Assembly: GCF_030372105.1 (NCBI RefSeq)
Contig: NZ_JAUDBQ010000018.1
Span: forward strand, 1-64,000
Reading direction: 5' to 3'
From: Cellulomonas cellasea
Lineage (GTDB): Bacteria > Actinomycetota > Actinomycetes > Actinomycetales > Cellulomonadaceae
Length of the DNA: 64,000 bases
The number at the start of each line of letters is the position of its first letter. Position 1 is the stretch's first letter. The position numbers and the translations under genes were made by a program. The notes under the pieces are model-generated. The model saw nothing but the letters and a program-made list of their open reading frames with translations, was not told where the DNA came from and ran no database searches. Below are positions 32,854-42,398 of the stretch, one piece after another.

Positions 32854-33810
32854 TCAGGCCCGCCGCACGGGCAGCAACGCCCAGCACACATGCGACCAGC
32901 CGCCGTACGCCGCGCGCGGGACTCCCCCGTCGAGCACGGCCTCCTCGGGCAGCACCAGCTCCCGGCCGGTGGACGGCTCGTAGAGCCGCAGGCCTGCGGC
33001 GTCCGCCCCGGTGAGGAGCACGACGTGGCGGGGCACGGCGGCGGCCAGCCCGTGGGACGTGTCCCCGCCGGTGTACAGCGGCACGGGAACCCCGTGGGCG
33101 AGCGAGCGCCGGGCGCGGGCCAGCACGGCGCGCACCTCGTCGGGTCGGGTGTCGTCGACCATCACCGAGCGGTAGGCGACGCCCAGCCCACCGGCGCACA
33201 CCTCGGTGGCGACACGCGCGGCCCCCCACGGCGGGGTGCCCAGGGCCGTCGGCCAGGGCAGCGCCCCGAGCAGCGCGCGCCGGGTGCCGCGCACGTGCAG
33301 GGCGGCTTGGAGGGCGGCCAGTCGCCCCTGCGGCCCAGAGGACACCGGCGCGACGCCGTCCAGCGCCGCGGGCTCCTCGCCGACGTGCTCGCCGGTGACC
33401 AGCCAGAGCGCCAGCGCCGGGTCCGCCTGCGCGGCGAGCATGGCCAGCACGGCGGCGCCGCAGGACGTCTCGTCGACCTGGCGGGCGGCCGCGGTGCCGA
33501 AGCGCAGCACGTCGGCGCCCGGGGCCGGTCGCAGCGGCTCGACGACCTGCCATGCCTCCCGGTCGGTCAGCCGCGCGACGCGGCCAGCCAGCTCGGCGGC
33601 GCCGTCCGGGGCGAGGCCGGCTCGGACGGCACGGGCCCGCACGAGGTCGGCTGCGGGGCGGCTCGAGCGCGCCAGCACGGCGGCGGCCGGCTCGTGGCCG
33701 GCCGCCGACTGCACGCACGGGACGCTGCGCCCGCGCAGCGCGCGCAGCGCGCTCGTGAGCTGCACCGCCGTGAGCCGCGCCGCCGTGAGCCGCGTCGAGG
33801 TGGGCGTCAC
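32854..33810 (-). CDS. Predicted papain-fold (C39-like) cysteine peptidase in the nucleoside operon
   Basis: A 318-residue protein with no signal peptide. The N-terminal ~100 residues are Ala/Arg/Leu-rich. Q111-VDETSC117GAAVLAML has the Gln-x5-Cys-Gly layout of papain-like and C39 peptidases. H262 in VPRHVVLLTGAD and E278 in RLYEPSTGREL occupy the places of the catalytic His and the Asp of the usual DP-x-G motif. Glu in place of Asp is unusual and could mean altered or lost activity. Its GTG overlaps the deoA stop by 4 bp (GTGA), making it the last gene of the cytidine/thymidine catabolic operon. No link to nucleosides is known to me. Confidence 0.65.
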   Translation of the reverse strand: MTPTSTRLTAARLTAVQLTSALRALRGRSVPCVQSAAGHEPAAAVLARSSRPAADLVRARAVRAGLAPDGAAELAGRVARLTDREAWQVVEPLRPAPGADVLRFGTAAARQVDETSCGAAVLAMLAAQADPALALWLVTGEHVGEEPAALDGVAPVSSGPQGRLAALQAALHVRGTRRALLGALPWPTALGTPPWGAARVATEVCAGGLGVAYRSVMVDDTRPDEVRAVLARARRSLAHGVPVPLYTGGDTSHGLAAAVPRHVVLLTGADAAGLRLYEPSTGRELVLPEEAVLDGGVPRAAYGGWSHVCWALLPVRRA

Positions 33811-35099
33811 TCGCCGATGCGGTCGATGAGCAGCGGGCGCGCAGCCACCTCGGCGCCGTCGGCCTCGATGCGCACAGCGCCCTCGAGCGCCTCGCGGGCC
33901 CGGCCGAAGCGCTCCGGGGTGTCCGTGTGCAAGGTGAGCAGCGGCTCCCCCGCGCGCACCCGGTCGCCCGGCTTGGCGTGCAGCTCGACGCCAGCGGCGG
34001 CCTGCACCGGGTCCTCCTTGCGGGCCCGGCCGGCGCCGAGCCGCCAAGCCGCGACGCCCACGGCGTACGCGTCCAGCCCGGTCAGCACGCCATCGGAGGC
34101 CGCGAGCACCTGCTCGGTCTCCCGCGCGACGGGCAGGGGCGCGTCGACGTCGCCGCCCTGCGCCGCGATCATGCGCCGCCACACGTCCATCGCGCGCCCG
34201 TCGGCCAGGGCGGCCGCCGGGTCGGCATCGGGCTGCCCGGCGGCGGTGAGCATCTCGCGGGCCAGCGCCACGGTGAGCTCCACGACGTCGGCGGGGCCGC
34301 CCCCGGCCAACACCTCGACCGACTCGCGGACCTCGAGGCCGTTGCCGGCGGTGAGCCCCAGCGGCGTCTCCATGTCCGTGATCAGCGCGACGGTCCGCAC
34401 CCCGGCGTCCACGCCCAGCTCCACCATGGTGCGGGCGAGCTCGCGGGCCCGGTCGATGTCCTTCATGAAGGCGCCCGAGCCGACCTTCACGTCGAGCACC
34501 AGCGAGCCGGTGCCCTCGGCGATCTTCTTGCTCATGATCGAGCTGGCGATGAGCGGGATGGCCTCGACGGTCCCGGTGACGTCGCGCAGCGCGTAGAGCT
34601 TGCGGTCGGCGGGGGCCAGCCCGGATCCGGCCTGGCAGATGACGGCGCCGACGTCCTCGAGCTGGCGCATCATCTCGTCGTTGCTGAGCGCGGCCCGCCA
34701 GCCAGGGATGGCCTCGAGCTTGTCCAGCGTGCCGCCGGTGTGCCCCAGGCCACGGCCCGAGAGCTGCGGCACCGCGACGCCGAACACGGCGACCAGGGGC
34801 GCCAGCGGCAGCGTGATCTTGTCGCCGACCCCGCCCGTCGAGTGCTTGTCAGCGGTCGGGCGGGACAGGCCCGAGAAGTCCATCCGCTCGCCGCTCGCGA
34901 TCATCGCGGCCGTCCAGCGGGAGATCTCCGCGCGGTCCATGCCGTTGAGCAGGATGGCCATGGCGAGGGCCGACATCTGCTCCTCGGCCACGGCGCCGCG
35001 GGTGTACGCGTCGATGACCCAGTCGATCTGCCCGTCGCTCAGGCGACCGTGGTCGCGCTTGGCACGGATGACGTCGACGGCGTCGAACTGCTCGCTCAT
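33807..35099 (-). CDS. deoA: Thymidine / pyrimidine-nucleoside phosphorylase
   Basis: A 430-residue enzyme that phosphorolyses thymidine and deoxyuridine (and uridine if it is the broad Pdp type) to base and (deoxy)ribose 1-phosphate. Motifs: DVIRAKRDHGRLSDGQIDWVI, the phosphate-binding KHSTGGVGDK, SGRGLGHTGGTLDKLEAIPG, LYALRDVTGTV, IASSIMSKKIAEGTG and LDVKVGSGAFMK. The ATG overlaps the cdd stop (ATGA), and the stop overlaps the downstream peptidase start. Cdd directly upstream supplies deoxyuridine from deoxycytidine. Confidence 0.95.
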   Translation of the reverse strand: MSEQFDAVDVIRAKRDHGRLSDGQIDWVIDAYTRGAVAEEQMSALAMAILLNGMDRAEISRWTAAMIASGERMDFSGLSRPTADKHSTGGVGDKITLPLAPLVAVFGVAVPQLSGRGLGHTGGTLDKLEAIPGWRAALSNDEMMRQLEDVGAVICQAGSGLAPADRKLYALRDVTGTVEAIPLIASSIMSKKIAEGTGSLVLDVKVGSGAFMKDIDRARELARTMVELGVDAGVRTVALITDMETPLGLTAGNGLEVRESVEVLAGGGPADVVELTVALAREMLTAAGQPDADPAAALADGRAMDVWRRMIAAQGGDVDAPLPVARETEQVLAASDGVLTGLDAYAVGVAAWRLGAGRARKEDPVQAAAGVELHAKPGDRVRAGEPLLTLHTDTPERFGRAREALEGAVRIEADGAEVAARPLLIDRIGE

Positions 35100-35509
35100 C
35101 GGGCTGCCCTCTCCACGAGGTCGTCCGGCCCGAACGCGTCGGGCAGCACCTCGGTCATCGGCTTGATGCCGCTGACGGTGTCCACCAGCAGCGACGGGCC
35201 GCCGTGCTCCCACAGGAGCTGGCGGCAGCGGCCGCAGGGCATCAGCGCGTTGCCGTGCTGGTCCACGCACGCGAACGCCACCAGGCGCCCGCCGCCGCTC
35301 ACGTGCAGCCCGGAGACGAGCGCGCACTCGGCGCACAGCGTCAGGCCCAGCGACGCGTTCTCCACGTTGCAGCCCACGACGATGCGGCCGTCGTCGACCA
35401 GTGCCGCGACGCCCACGGGGAACTTCGAGTAGGGCACGTAGGCCCGGGTCATGACGTCCCGCGCGGCGGCGCGCAGGGCGTCCCAGTCGATCTGGGGGGT
35501 CTGGCTCAT
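35096..35509 (-). CDS. cdd: Cytidine deaminase
   Basis: A 137-residue zinc enzyme of the homotetrameric type that converts (deoxy)cytidine to (deoxy)uridine. Catalytic Glu and the first Cys lie in CNVENASLGLTLCAECALV; the other zinc cysteines are in PCGRCRQLLWE. YVPYSKFPVGVAALVDDGRIVVG is the conserved substrate region. The start MSQTPQIDW gives the usual family length. It lies 32 bp behind the second permease gene in the nucleoside uptake operon and is coupled to deoA by an ATGA overlap. Confidence 0.95.
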   Translation of the reverse strand: MSQTPQIDWDALRAAARDVMTRAYVPYSKFPVGVAALVDDGRIVVGCNVENASLGLTLCAECALVSGLHVSGGGRLVAFACVDQHGNALMPCGRCRQLLWEHGGPSLLVDTVSGIKPMTEVLPDAFGPDDLVERAAR

Positions 35510-35541
35510 GTCACTCACTCCACTATCGCTTGTCGCACGTC

Positions 35542-36843
35542 TCACTTGACGTACGGGACGCCCTCGGCGGCCGGGGCGCGCACGCGTCCCACCAGGCCGG
35601 CGACGGCGAAGATGGTCACCACGTACGGGGTCATCAGCATGATCTGGCTCGGGATCGGGGTGCCGATGATGCCGAGCACCACCTGCAGGTTGTCCGCGAA
35701 GCCGAACAGCAGCGCCGCCGCGAGGGCGCCCATCGGGCTCCACCGGCCCAGGATCATCGCGGCCAGGGCGATGAAGCCCTTGCCGCCCGTCATCTCCTTG
35801 CCGAACGCGAGCCCGGCGGCCACGGTGAAGAACGCCCCGCCCAGCCCGGCGACGGCGCCGCCCAGCATCGTCGCGCGGACCCGGGTGCGGTTGACCTTGA
35901 TGCCGACGGTGTCCGCGGCCTTCGGGTGCTCGCCGACGGCGCGCAAGCGCAGGCCCCAGCGGCTGCGGAACACCATCACCTGCAGCAGCGCCACCACCAC
36001 GTACATGACGTAGACGAGCGCCGTCTGCCGGAACAGCACCGGGCCGATCACGGGGATCTGCGAGAGCAGCGGGATCTCGATGGTCGGCAGCTTCGGCGGG
36101 GAGTTCCACGTCGCGGCGTTCACCTTGAGCACCGTGGAGAACAGGTAGCTGGTGACGCCGACCACGAGCACGTTGAGCACCACGCCGACGATGATCTGGT
36201 TGACCAGGTACTTCACCGAGAAGAACACGAGGATCAGGCCGACCAGCGCGCCGGCGATGGGCGCGGCGATCAGGCCCGCGTACGCGCTGTGCGTCAGCGA
36301 GGCGACGACCGCCGCCGCGAAGGCGCCGGCGAGCAGCTGGCCCTCGATGGCGACGTTGATGATGCCCGAGCGCTCGCACAGCACACCCGCCAGCGAGCCG
36401 AACACGAGCGGGATGGCCAGGAACAGCGAGCCCTGCAGCAACCCCGTGATCGGCAGCGGCTGCGCCTTGCCCGCGACGGCCCACGTGAGGAACGCGAGCA
36501 CGAACACCACGCCGAACAGCACGGGCAGCCACACGCCCGTCTTGCGGCGGCTGCGGGTGAGCCACAGGGACACCGCCGCGAGGGCGAGCCCGATCAGCGA
36601 GAGCACGATGGCCGTGGACTTCGACGGCACCGTCAGCGGGTCGATCTGGAAGAAGTCCTTGGACGTCGCGAACGTGAACGTCGTCGTCCGGCCCGCAGCC
36701 GGCAGCAGCCCGAACAGGACCAGCGACGCCAGCGCGGCGACCCCGTACCCGATGGGCGCCTTCCAGTTGATCGGCGGCAGCGGCTTGCCCGCGTCGGGGG
36801 CGGGGCTCGCGGCGGGCCGCGAGGGTGCGGTCACGGCGCTCAC
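35542..36843 (-). CDS. Nucleoside-type ABC transporter permease 2
   Basis: A 433-residue inner membrane protein with about ten helices after an Ala/Pro-rich N-terminus. It belongs to the BPD_transp_2 (RbsC-like) permeases that pair with BMP-type binding proteins. ALVFVLAFLTW-like segments, SLFLAIPLVFGSLAGVLCERSGIINVAIEGQLLAGAF and LRAVGEHPKAADTVGIKV are diagnostic. The matching RSGIINVAIEG loop marks the nucleoside (NupQ/BmpC) subgroup. Its ATG overlaps the stop of permease 1 (ATGA). Together the two permeases form the translocation channel. Confidence 0.93.
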   Translation of the reverse strand: MSAVTAPSRPAASPAPDAGKPLPPINWKAPIGYGVAALASLVLFGLLPAAGRTTTFTFATSKDFFQIDPLTVPSKSTAIVLSLIGLALAAVSLWLTRSRRKTGVWLPVLFGVVFVLAFLTWAVAGKAQPLPITGLLQGSLFLAIPLVFGSLAGVLCERSGIINVAIEGQLLAGAFAAAVVASLTHSAYAGLIAAPIAGALVGLILVFFSVKYLVNQIIVGVVLNVLVVGVTSYLFSTVLKVNAATWNSPPKLPTIEIPLLSQIPVIGPVLFRQTALVYVMYVVVALLQVMVFRSRWGLRLRAVGEHPKAADTVGIKVNRTRVRATMLGGAVAGLGGAFFTVAAGLAFGKEMTGGKGFIALAAMILGRWSPMGALAAALLFGFADNLQVVLGIIGTPIPSQIMLMTPYVVTIFAVAGLVGRVRAPAAEGVPYVK

Positions 36844-38098
36844 GCTGCGGCCTCCTTGGTGGCGAGGACGCCGGGTCTGACCGCGCCTGGGGAGGGCAGT
36901 CGGAACACAGCGCGGACGAGCGGCGGCGCCGCGATGAACAGCACGATCAGCGACTGCACGACGAGCACGATGTCGATGGGCGTGCCCGTGCGGGCCTGCA
37001 TCGAGTACCCGCCGGCGCGCAGCGCCCCGAAGAGCAGGCCCGCGAACACGGTGCCCAACGGCTTGGAGCGGCCGAGCAGCGCCACGGTGATGGCGTCGAA
37101 GCCGAAGCTGGCGGCGACGCCGGCGGTGAGCACCTTCTCAGTGCCCAGCACCTGGGCCGATCCGCCGAGCCCGGCCAGCGCCCCCGCGATCACCATGACC
37201 CACACGTAGCTGGCCTCGACGGACATGCCGGCGGTGCGGGCGGCGTGCGGGTTGGAGCCCACGGCGCGGAACTGGAACCCGATCGTCGACCGGTTCATCA
37301 GCCACCACACGCCCACCGCCGCGGCGAGCGCGAGCAGGAACCCGGCGTGCAGGCGGAAGCCGGTGCCGAGCAGCAGCGGGTACACCGCGCTGGACTCGAC
37401 CGGCGGCGAGATCGGGTTGTTGCTGTTCCCGCGCTGGAACGCCGACGTGGTGAGCAGGTAGCCCACCAGGTAGATCGCGATGTTGTTGAGCATGATCGTG
37501 ACGATCACCTCGTTGGCGCCCGTGCGTGCCTTGAGCACACCGGCGATGCCCGCCCAGATGGCCCCGCCCAGCGCCGAGCCGATCACGGCGAGGAGCAGGT
37601 GCAGCCCGACGGGCAGCTCGAATGTGAAGCCGATGTAGCCGCCGAGGACGGCGCCCATGATGATCTGCCCCTGGGCGCCGATGTTGAACAGGCCGGCGCG
37701 GAAGCCGATGCCGAGGCCGAGGCCCGCGAAGATCAGCGGCACGGACACCGTCATGGTCTCCGTCAGCGGGCGCACGGCCCGGGCGAAGGTCGTGGCGCCC
37801 GGGTCGACGATGGCGCCCTGGAACAGCGCCGTGTACGCCTGGGACACAGCCACCCACGCCGCGTTGAGCAGGTCCATGGGCCGTGCGAAGAAGTAGCTGG
37901 CGGCGGCCTGCACCTCGGCGTCGGCCGCGGCGATCAGCACCGCGCTGATCACCAGTGCGAGCACGATCGCCAGCACAGTGACGAGCCAGCTGCTCTCGAG
38001 CATCTCGCGGAGGGCGTTCTGGCCGCGGGACGGGGGCCGCTCGACCCCGGTGTCTCCCGGGACCGGGACGGCCGCGTCCCGCAGCGGAGCGGACTCGC

Positions 38099-38102
<4 letters not shown>
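36840..38102 (-). CDS. Nucleoside-type ABC transporter permease 1
   Basis: A 420-residue BPD_transp_2 permease with about ten membrane helices. GLGIGFRAGLFNIGAQGQIIMGAVLGGYIGF and the cytoplasmic FRAVGSNPHAARTAGMSVEASYVWVM, which should contact the ATPase, are typical of the NupP/BmpD-type partner of permease 2. It begins inside the stop of the ATPase gene (38099-38102, ATGA) and ends inside the start of permease 2, so the three membrane-complex genes are translationally linked. Confidence 0.93.
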
Positions 38103-39691
<1,589 letters not shown>

Positions 39692-39763
39692 GTGCCCCGG
39701 CTCCTTCAAAGTTCGTGGTGGTCGACACTAGCGACCAGTGCGGGTGCGTGCCGGGTGGTCAGG

Positions 39764-39800
39764 CCGATGGCCCGGGCGTTCGCGCCGCCCGGGCCATCGG
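39764..39800 (-). terminator. Intra-operon hairpin between binding-protein and ATPase genes
   Basis: A perfect 15-bp inverted repeat, CCGATGGCCCGGGCG (39764-39778) with CGCCCGGGCCATCGG (39786-39800), and a 7-nt loop lies 16 bp after the binding-protein stop. It probably ends or stabilises the short binding-protein message so that the lipoprotein is made in excess over the membrane complex. Confidence 0.7.
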
Positions 39801-39815
39801 TGGGTGCTGCGTTCG

Positions 39816-40907
39816 TCAGCTGTTGGCCGACGGCGAGTCGACCGACAGGTCGCCCGCGATGATCTCCGCCTTGAGCGCCTCGATCGCGTCCGCGAGCTCG
39901 GTGGGCACCTTGCCCTCGAAGTCGTGGAACGGGGCCAGGCCGATGCCGCCGTTGGCGAGCGTGCCGACGTAGGCCTCGGAGCTGTACTCGCCGGCCACGG
40001 CCTGGTCGACGGTGTCGAAGACCGCCTGGCCGATCTCCTTGATGACCGAGGTCAGGATGAGCGAGGAGTAGTCGGGCGCCGTCTCGAACCAGTCGGCGTC
40101 GACGCCGATGATCATGACGTCACCGGCCTCCTTGGCCGCCGCGGCCGCGCCGAGGCCGACCGGGCCGGCGACGGGCATGATCACGTCGACGCCCTGGTCG
40201 ATGAAGCCCTTGGCGAGGTTCTGGCCGTTGGCCTGGTTCGAGAAGTCACCGGTGAACGAGCCGGTCTGCGTGGCCTTGTCCCAGCCGAAGACCTCCACGG
40301 CCGTGCCGTTGTCCTCGTTGTACTTGGCGACGCCGTCGACGTAGCCGTCCATGAAGATCGTGACCGAGGGGAGCGCGATGCCGCCGAACGTCGCGACCTT
40401 GCCCGTGGTGGACATGCCGGCCGCGGCGTAGCCCGCGAGGTAGGCCGCCTCCTGCGTGTCGAAGAGGAGCGGCTTGGCGTTGTCGTACGTCACCGGGTTG
40501 AAGTCGGCGTCGCTGAAGCCGGAGTCGACGAGCGCGAACTCGATGTCGGGGTTGGCGATCGCCGCCTCCTCGATCGCGTCCTCGAGCATGAACCCGACGC
40601 CGATCACGAGGTTGCAGCCCTGCGTCACGAGGTTCGTGACGTTGGGGCCGAAGTCGGTGACGTCCTGCGACTCGACGAGCGCGGTGGTGATGCCGAGCTC
40701 GGACTTGGCCCGCTCGAGGCCCTCCGCGCCGGACTGGTTGAAGGACTTGTCGTCGAACCCGCCCTCGTCGGAGACCATGCAGGCCTTGAAGTCGGCGTTC
40801 TCCGCGCCGGCGGACGCGGTCGCGTCGTCCTCCGGCGCGCTCCCACATGCCGCGAGAGTGAGGGCGAGCGCCCCACCGAGCGCTGCCACACGGATGATCT
40901 TCTTCAC
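39816..40907 (-). CDS. BMP-family substrate-binding lipoprotein
   Basis: A 363-residue lipoprotein: KKIIR, a hydrophobic core and lipobox L-A-A-C21, then a periplasmic-type two-lobe domain of the Bmp/PnrA family. CMVSDEGGFDDKSFNQSGAEGLERA is the characteristic N-lobe start, and ALVDSGF, FGGIALPSVTIFMDGYVDG and IIGVDADWFETAPDYSSLILTSVIK follow. The family binds purine and pyrimidine nucleosides, which agrees with cdd and deoA downstream. The GTG start is preceded by AGGAGT. It is the first gene of the leftward operon, behind a 239-bp promoter region. Confidence 0.95.
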   Translation of the reverse strand: MKKIIRVAALGGALALTLAACGSAPEDDATASAGAENADFKACMVSDEGGFDDKSFNQSGAEGLERAKSELGITTALVESQDVTDFGPNVTNLVTQGCNLVIGVGFMLEDAIEEAAIANPDIEFALVDSGFSDADFNPVTYDNAKPLLFDTQEAAYLAGYAAAGMSTTGKVATFGGIALPSVTIFMDGYVDGVAKYNEDNGTAVEVFGWDKATQTGSFTGDFSNQANGQNLAKGFIDQGVDVIMPVAGPVGLGAAAAAKEAGDVMIIGVDADWFETAPDYSSLILTSVIKEIGQAVFDTVDQAVAGEYSSEAYVGTLANGGIGLAPFHDFEGKVPTELADAIEALKAEIIAGDLSVDSPSANS

Positions 40908-41016
40908 GCGACACTCCTGTTGGTCTGGGTCCAGATGCTGTTGGTCGTGACGTCACCGCCCTCGCGACATGACGGTCGGCGAGGGGGACGGGCACGCCAT
41001 TGACACCCGCAAGCGC

Positions 41017-41076
41017 ATTCTATGGAGGTTCGCTTTCCGGCACGTTACCAAGGGGTAGGCGACCGGTTTCCGTTAC
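41017..41076 (-). promoter_or_regulatory. Candidate promoter/operator region of the nucleoside transporter operon
   Basis: The 239-bp gap 40908-41146 is locally AT-richer than its surroundings. On the minus strand TAGAAT (41017-41022) is a good -10, about 110 nt before the GTG. Just upstream of it, the top strand carries two similar segments, TTTCCGGCACGTTAC (41034-41048) and TTTCCGTTAC (41067-41076), 33 bp apart, about three helical turns. They could be regulator sites. No good -35 is seen. Confidence 0.35.
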
Positions 41077-41146
41077 AAATTTGGGACCAAGCGCCGAGAT
41101 GCGGGACGCGCCGTCCCAGCCGGCGGGCAGCCGCCCGGCAACTCGC

Positions 41147-42340
41147 TCAGTCGGACGTCACAGCGAGCGCAGTGCGCGCCAGCAGCAGCACGCCGGAGTC
41201 GATCGCCCGCTCGTCCACCTGGAAGTCGCCCTGGTGCAGGTCGTACGACCGGCCACCAGGAGTCCGGGTCCCGAGCCGCGCCATCGCCCCGGGCACCTTG
41301 GTGAGGTACCAGGCGAAGTCCTCCCCGCCCAGCGACTGCTCCGTGAGCTGCACGGCGTCCTCGCCCAGCACGTCGCGCGCTGCCGCCTCGAGGACCGCCA
41401 CGCTGTGCTCGTCGTTCTCGACCGGCGGCACGCCCCGCAGGTGGCGCACCTCGGCCTCGACTCCATACGGGGCCACCACCTGCTGCACGGCCTCCTGGAA
41501 CACCGCCGACGCCTGCTCCCACGCCCGCACGTCGAGGCAGCGGAGGGTCCCCCGCGCCGTCCCCACCGCGGGGATCGCGTTCGGCGCGGAGCCGGCCTGC
41601 ACCGCCCCCCACGTGAGGTTCACACCGGACCGCGGGTCCAAGCGGCGCCCGAGCACCCCGGGGACCTGCGTGATGACCTGGCCCAGCGCGTACACCACGT
41701 CAGCGGTGCGGTGCGGGCGGGAGGTGTGGCCCCCCGCGCCCCGCAACGTGACGGTGACCTCGTCGGAGGCCGACGTGATGGGGCCGATGCGGGTGCCGAT
41801 CCGCCCCGCGTCCACGCGAGGGTCGCAGTGCACGGCGTACACGCGGCTGGCGCCGTCCAGCACGCCCTCGGCGATCGCGTCGAGGGCGCCGCCGGGCTGC
41901 ACCTCCTCGGCGGGCTGGAACAGCAGCCGGACCCCGCGGGAGAGCCGGCCGGCCGCCGCCAGCTCGGCGAGCACCAGCCCGGCGCCCAACACCACTGTGG
42001 TGTGCACGTCGTGGCCGCAGGCGTGGGCCACATGCGGCACGGTTGACGCCCACTCGACGCCCGAGGTGTCCATCACCGGCAGCGCGTCCAGGTCGGCGCG
42101 CAGCACCACGCGCCGCCGATCACCCTCGGCGACGCCCGGTCCGATGTCGCAGATCAGCCCCGTGCCCGGCAGGAGCTTCGGCGTGAGCCCCGCCAGCCGC
42201 AGGCGCTCCGCGACCTTCGCCGTGGTGCGCTGCTCGAGGCGGGACAGCTCGGGATGCGCATGCAGGTCTCGCCGGAAGTCGACGAGCTCGGAGCGCAGGG
42301 CGGCGACACGGTCAGCGAGGTGGAAAGCGTCTTCGGGCAC
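41147..42340 (-). CDS. M20-family metal-dependent amidohydrolase
   Basis: A 397-residue member of the M20D aminoacylase/carboxypeptidase group (hippurate hydrolase-like). RRDLHAHPELSRLE, the metal ligands in VLRADLDALPVMD, AHACGHDVHTTVVLG and the LLFQPAEEVQPGGA glutamates are present, and the dimerisation (lid) domain begins near GAGGHTSRPHRTADVV. It removes acyl groups from N-acyl amino acids or related amides; the substrate is unknown. The GTG at 42340 is chosen because TACCCT lies 6 nt upstream; longer in-frame starts would overlap manC. Confidence 0.9.
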   Translation of the reverse strand: MPEDAFHLADRVAALRSELVDFRRDLHAHPELSRLEQRTTAKVAERLRLAGLTPKLLPGTGLICDIGPGVAEGDRRRVVLRADLDALPVMDTSGVEWASTVPHVAHACGHDVHTTVVLGAGLVLAELAAAGRLSRGVRLLFQPAEEVQPGGALDAIAEGVLDGASRVYAVHCDPRVDAGRIGTRIGPITSASDEVTVTLRGAGGHTSRPHRTADVVYALGQVITQVPGVLGRRLDPRSGVNLTWGAVQAGSAPNAIPAVGTARGTLRCLDVRAWEQASAVFQEAVQQVVAPYGVEAEVRHLRGVPPVENDEHSVAVLEAAARDVLGEDAVQLTEQSLGGEDFAWYLTKVPGAMARLGTRTPGGRSYDLHQGDFQVDERAIDSGVLLLARTALAVTSD

Positions 42341-42346
42341 GTCGCG

Positions 42347-42352
42347 AGGGTA
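42347..42352 (-). promoter_or_regulatory. -10 box TACCCT, leaderless type, for the M20 gene
   Basis: On the minus strand TACCCT ends 6 nt before the GTG at 42340, within the 58-bp gap after manC. Confidence 0.5.
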
Positions 42353-42398
42353 GTCCGCTTGGCTGGGACAGCGCCCTGCGAGCAGACGACCGGGCTGC

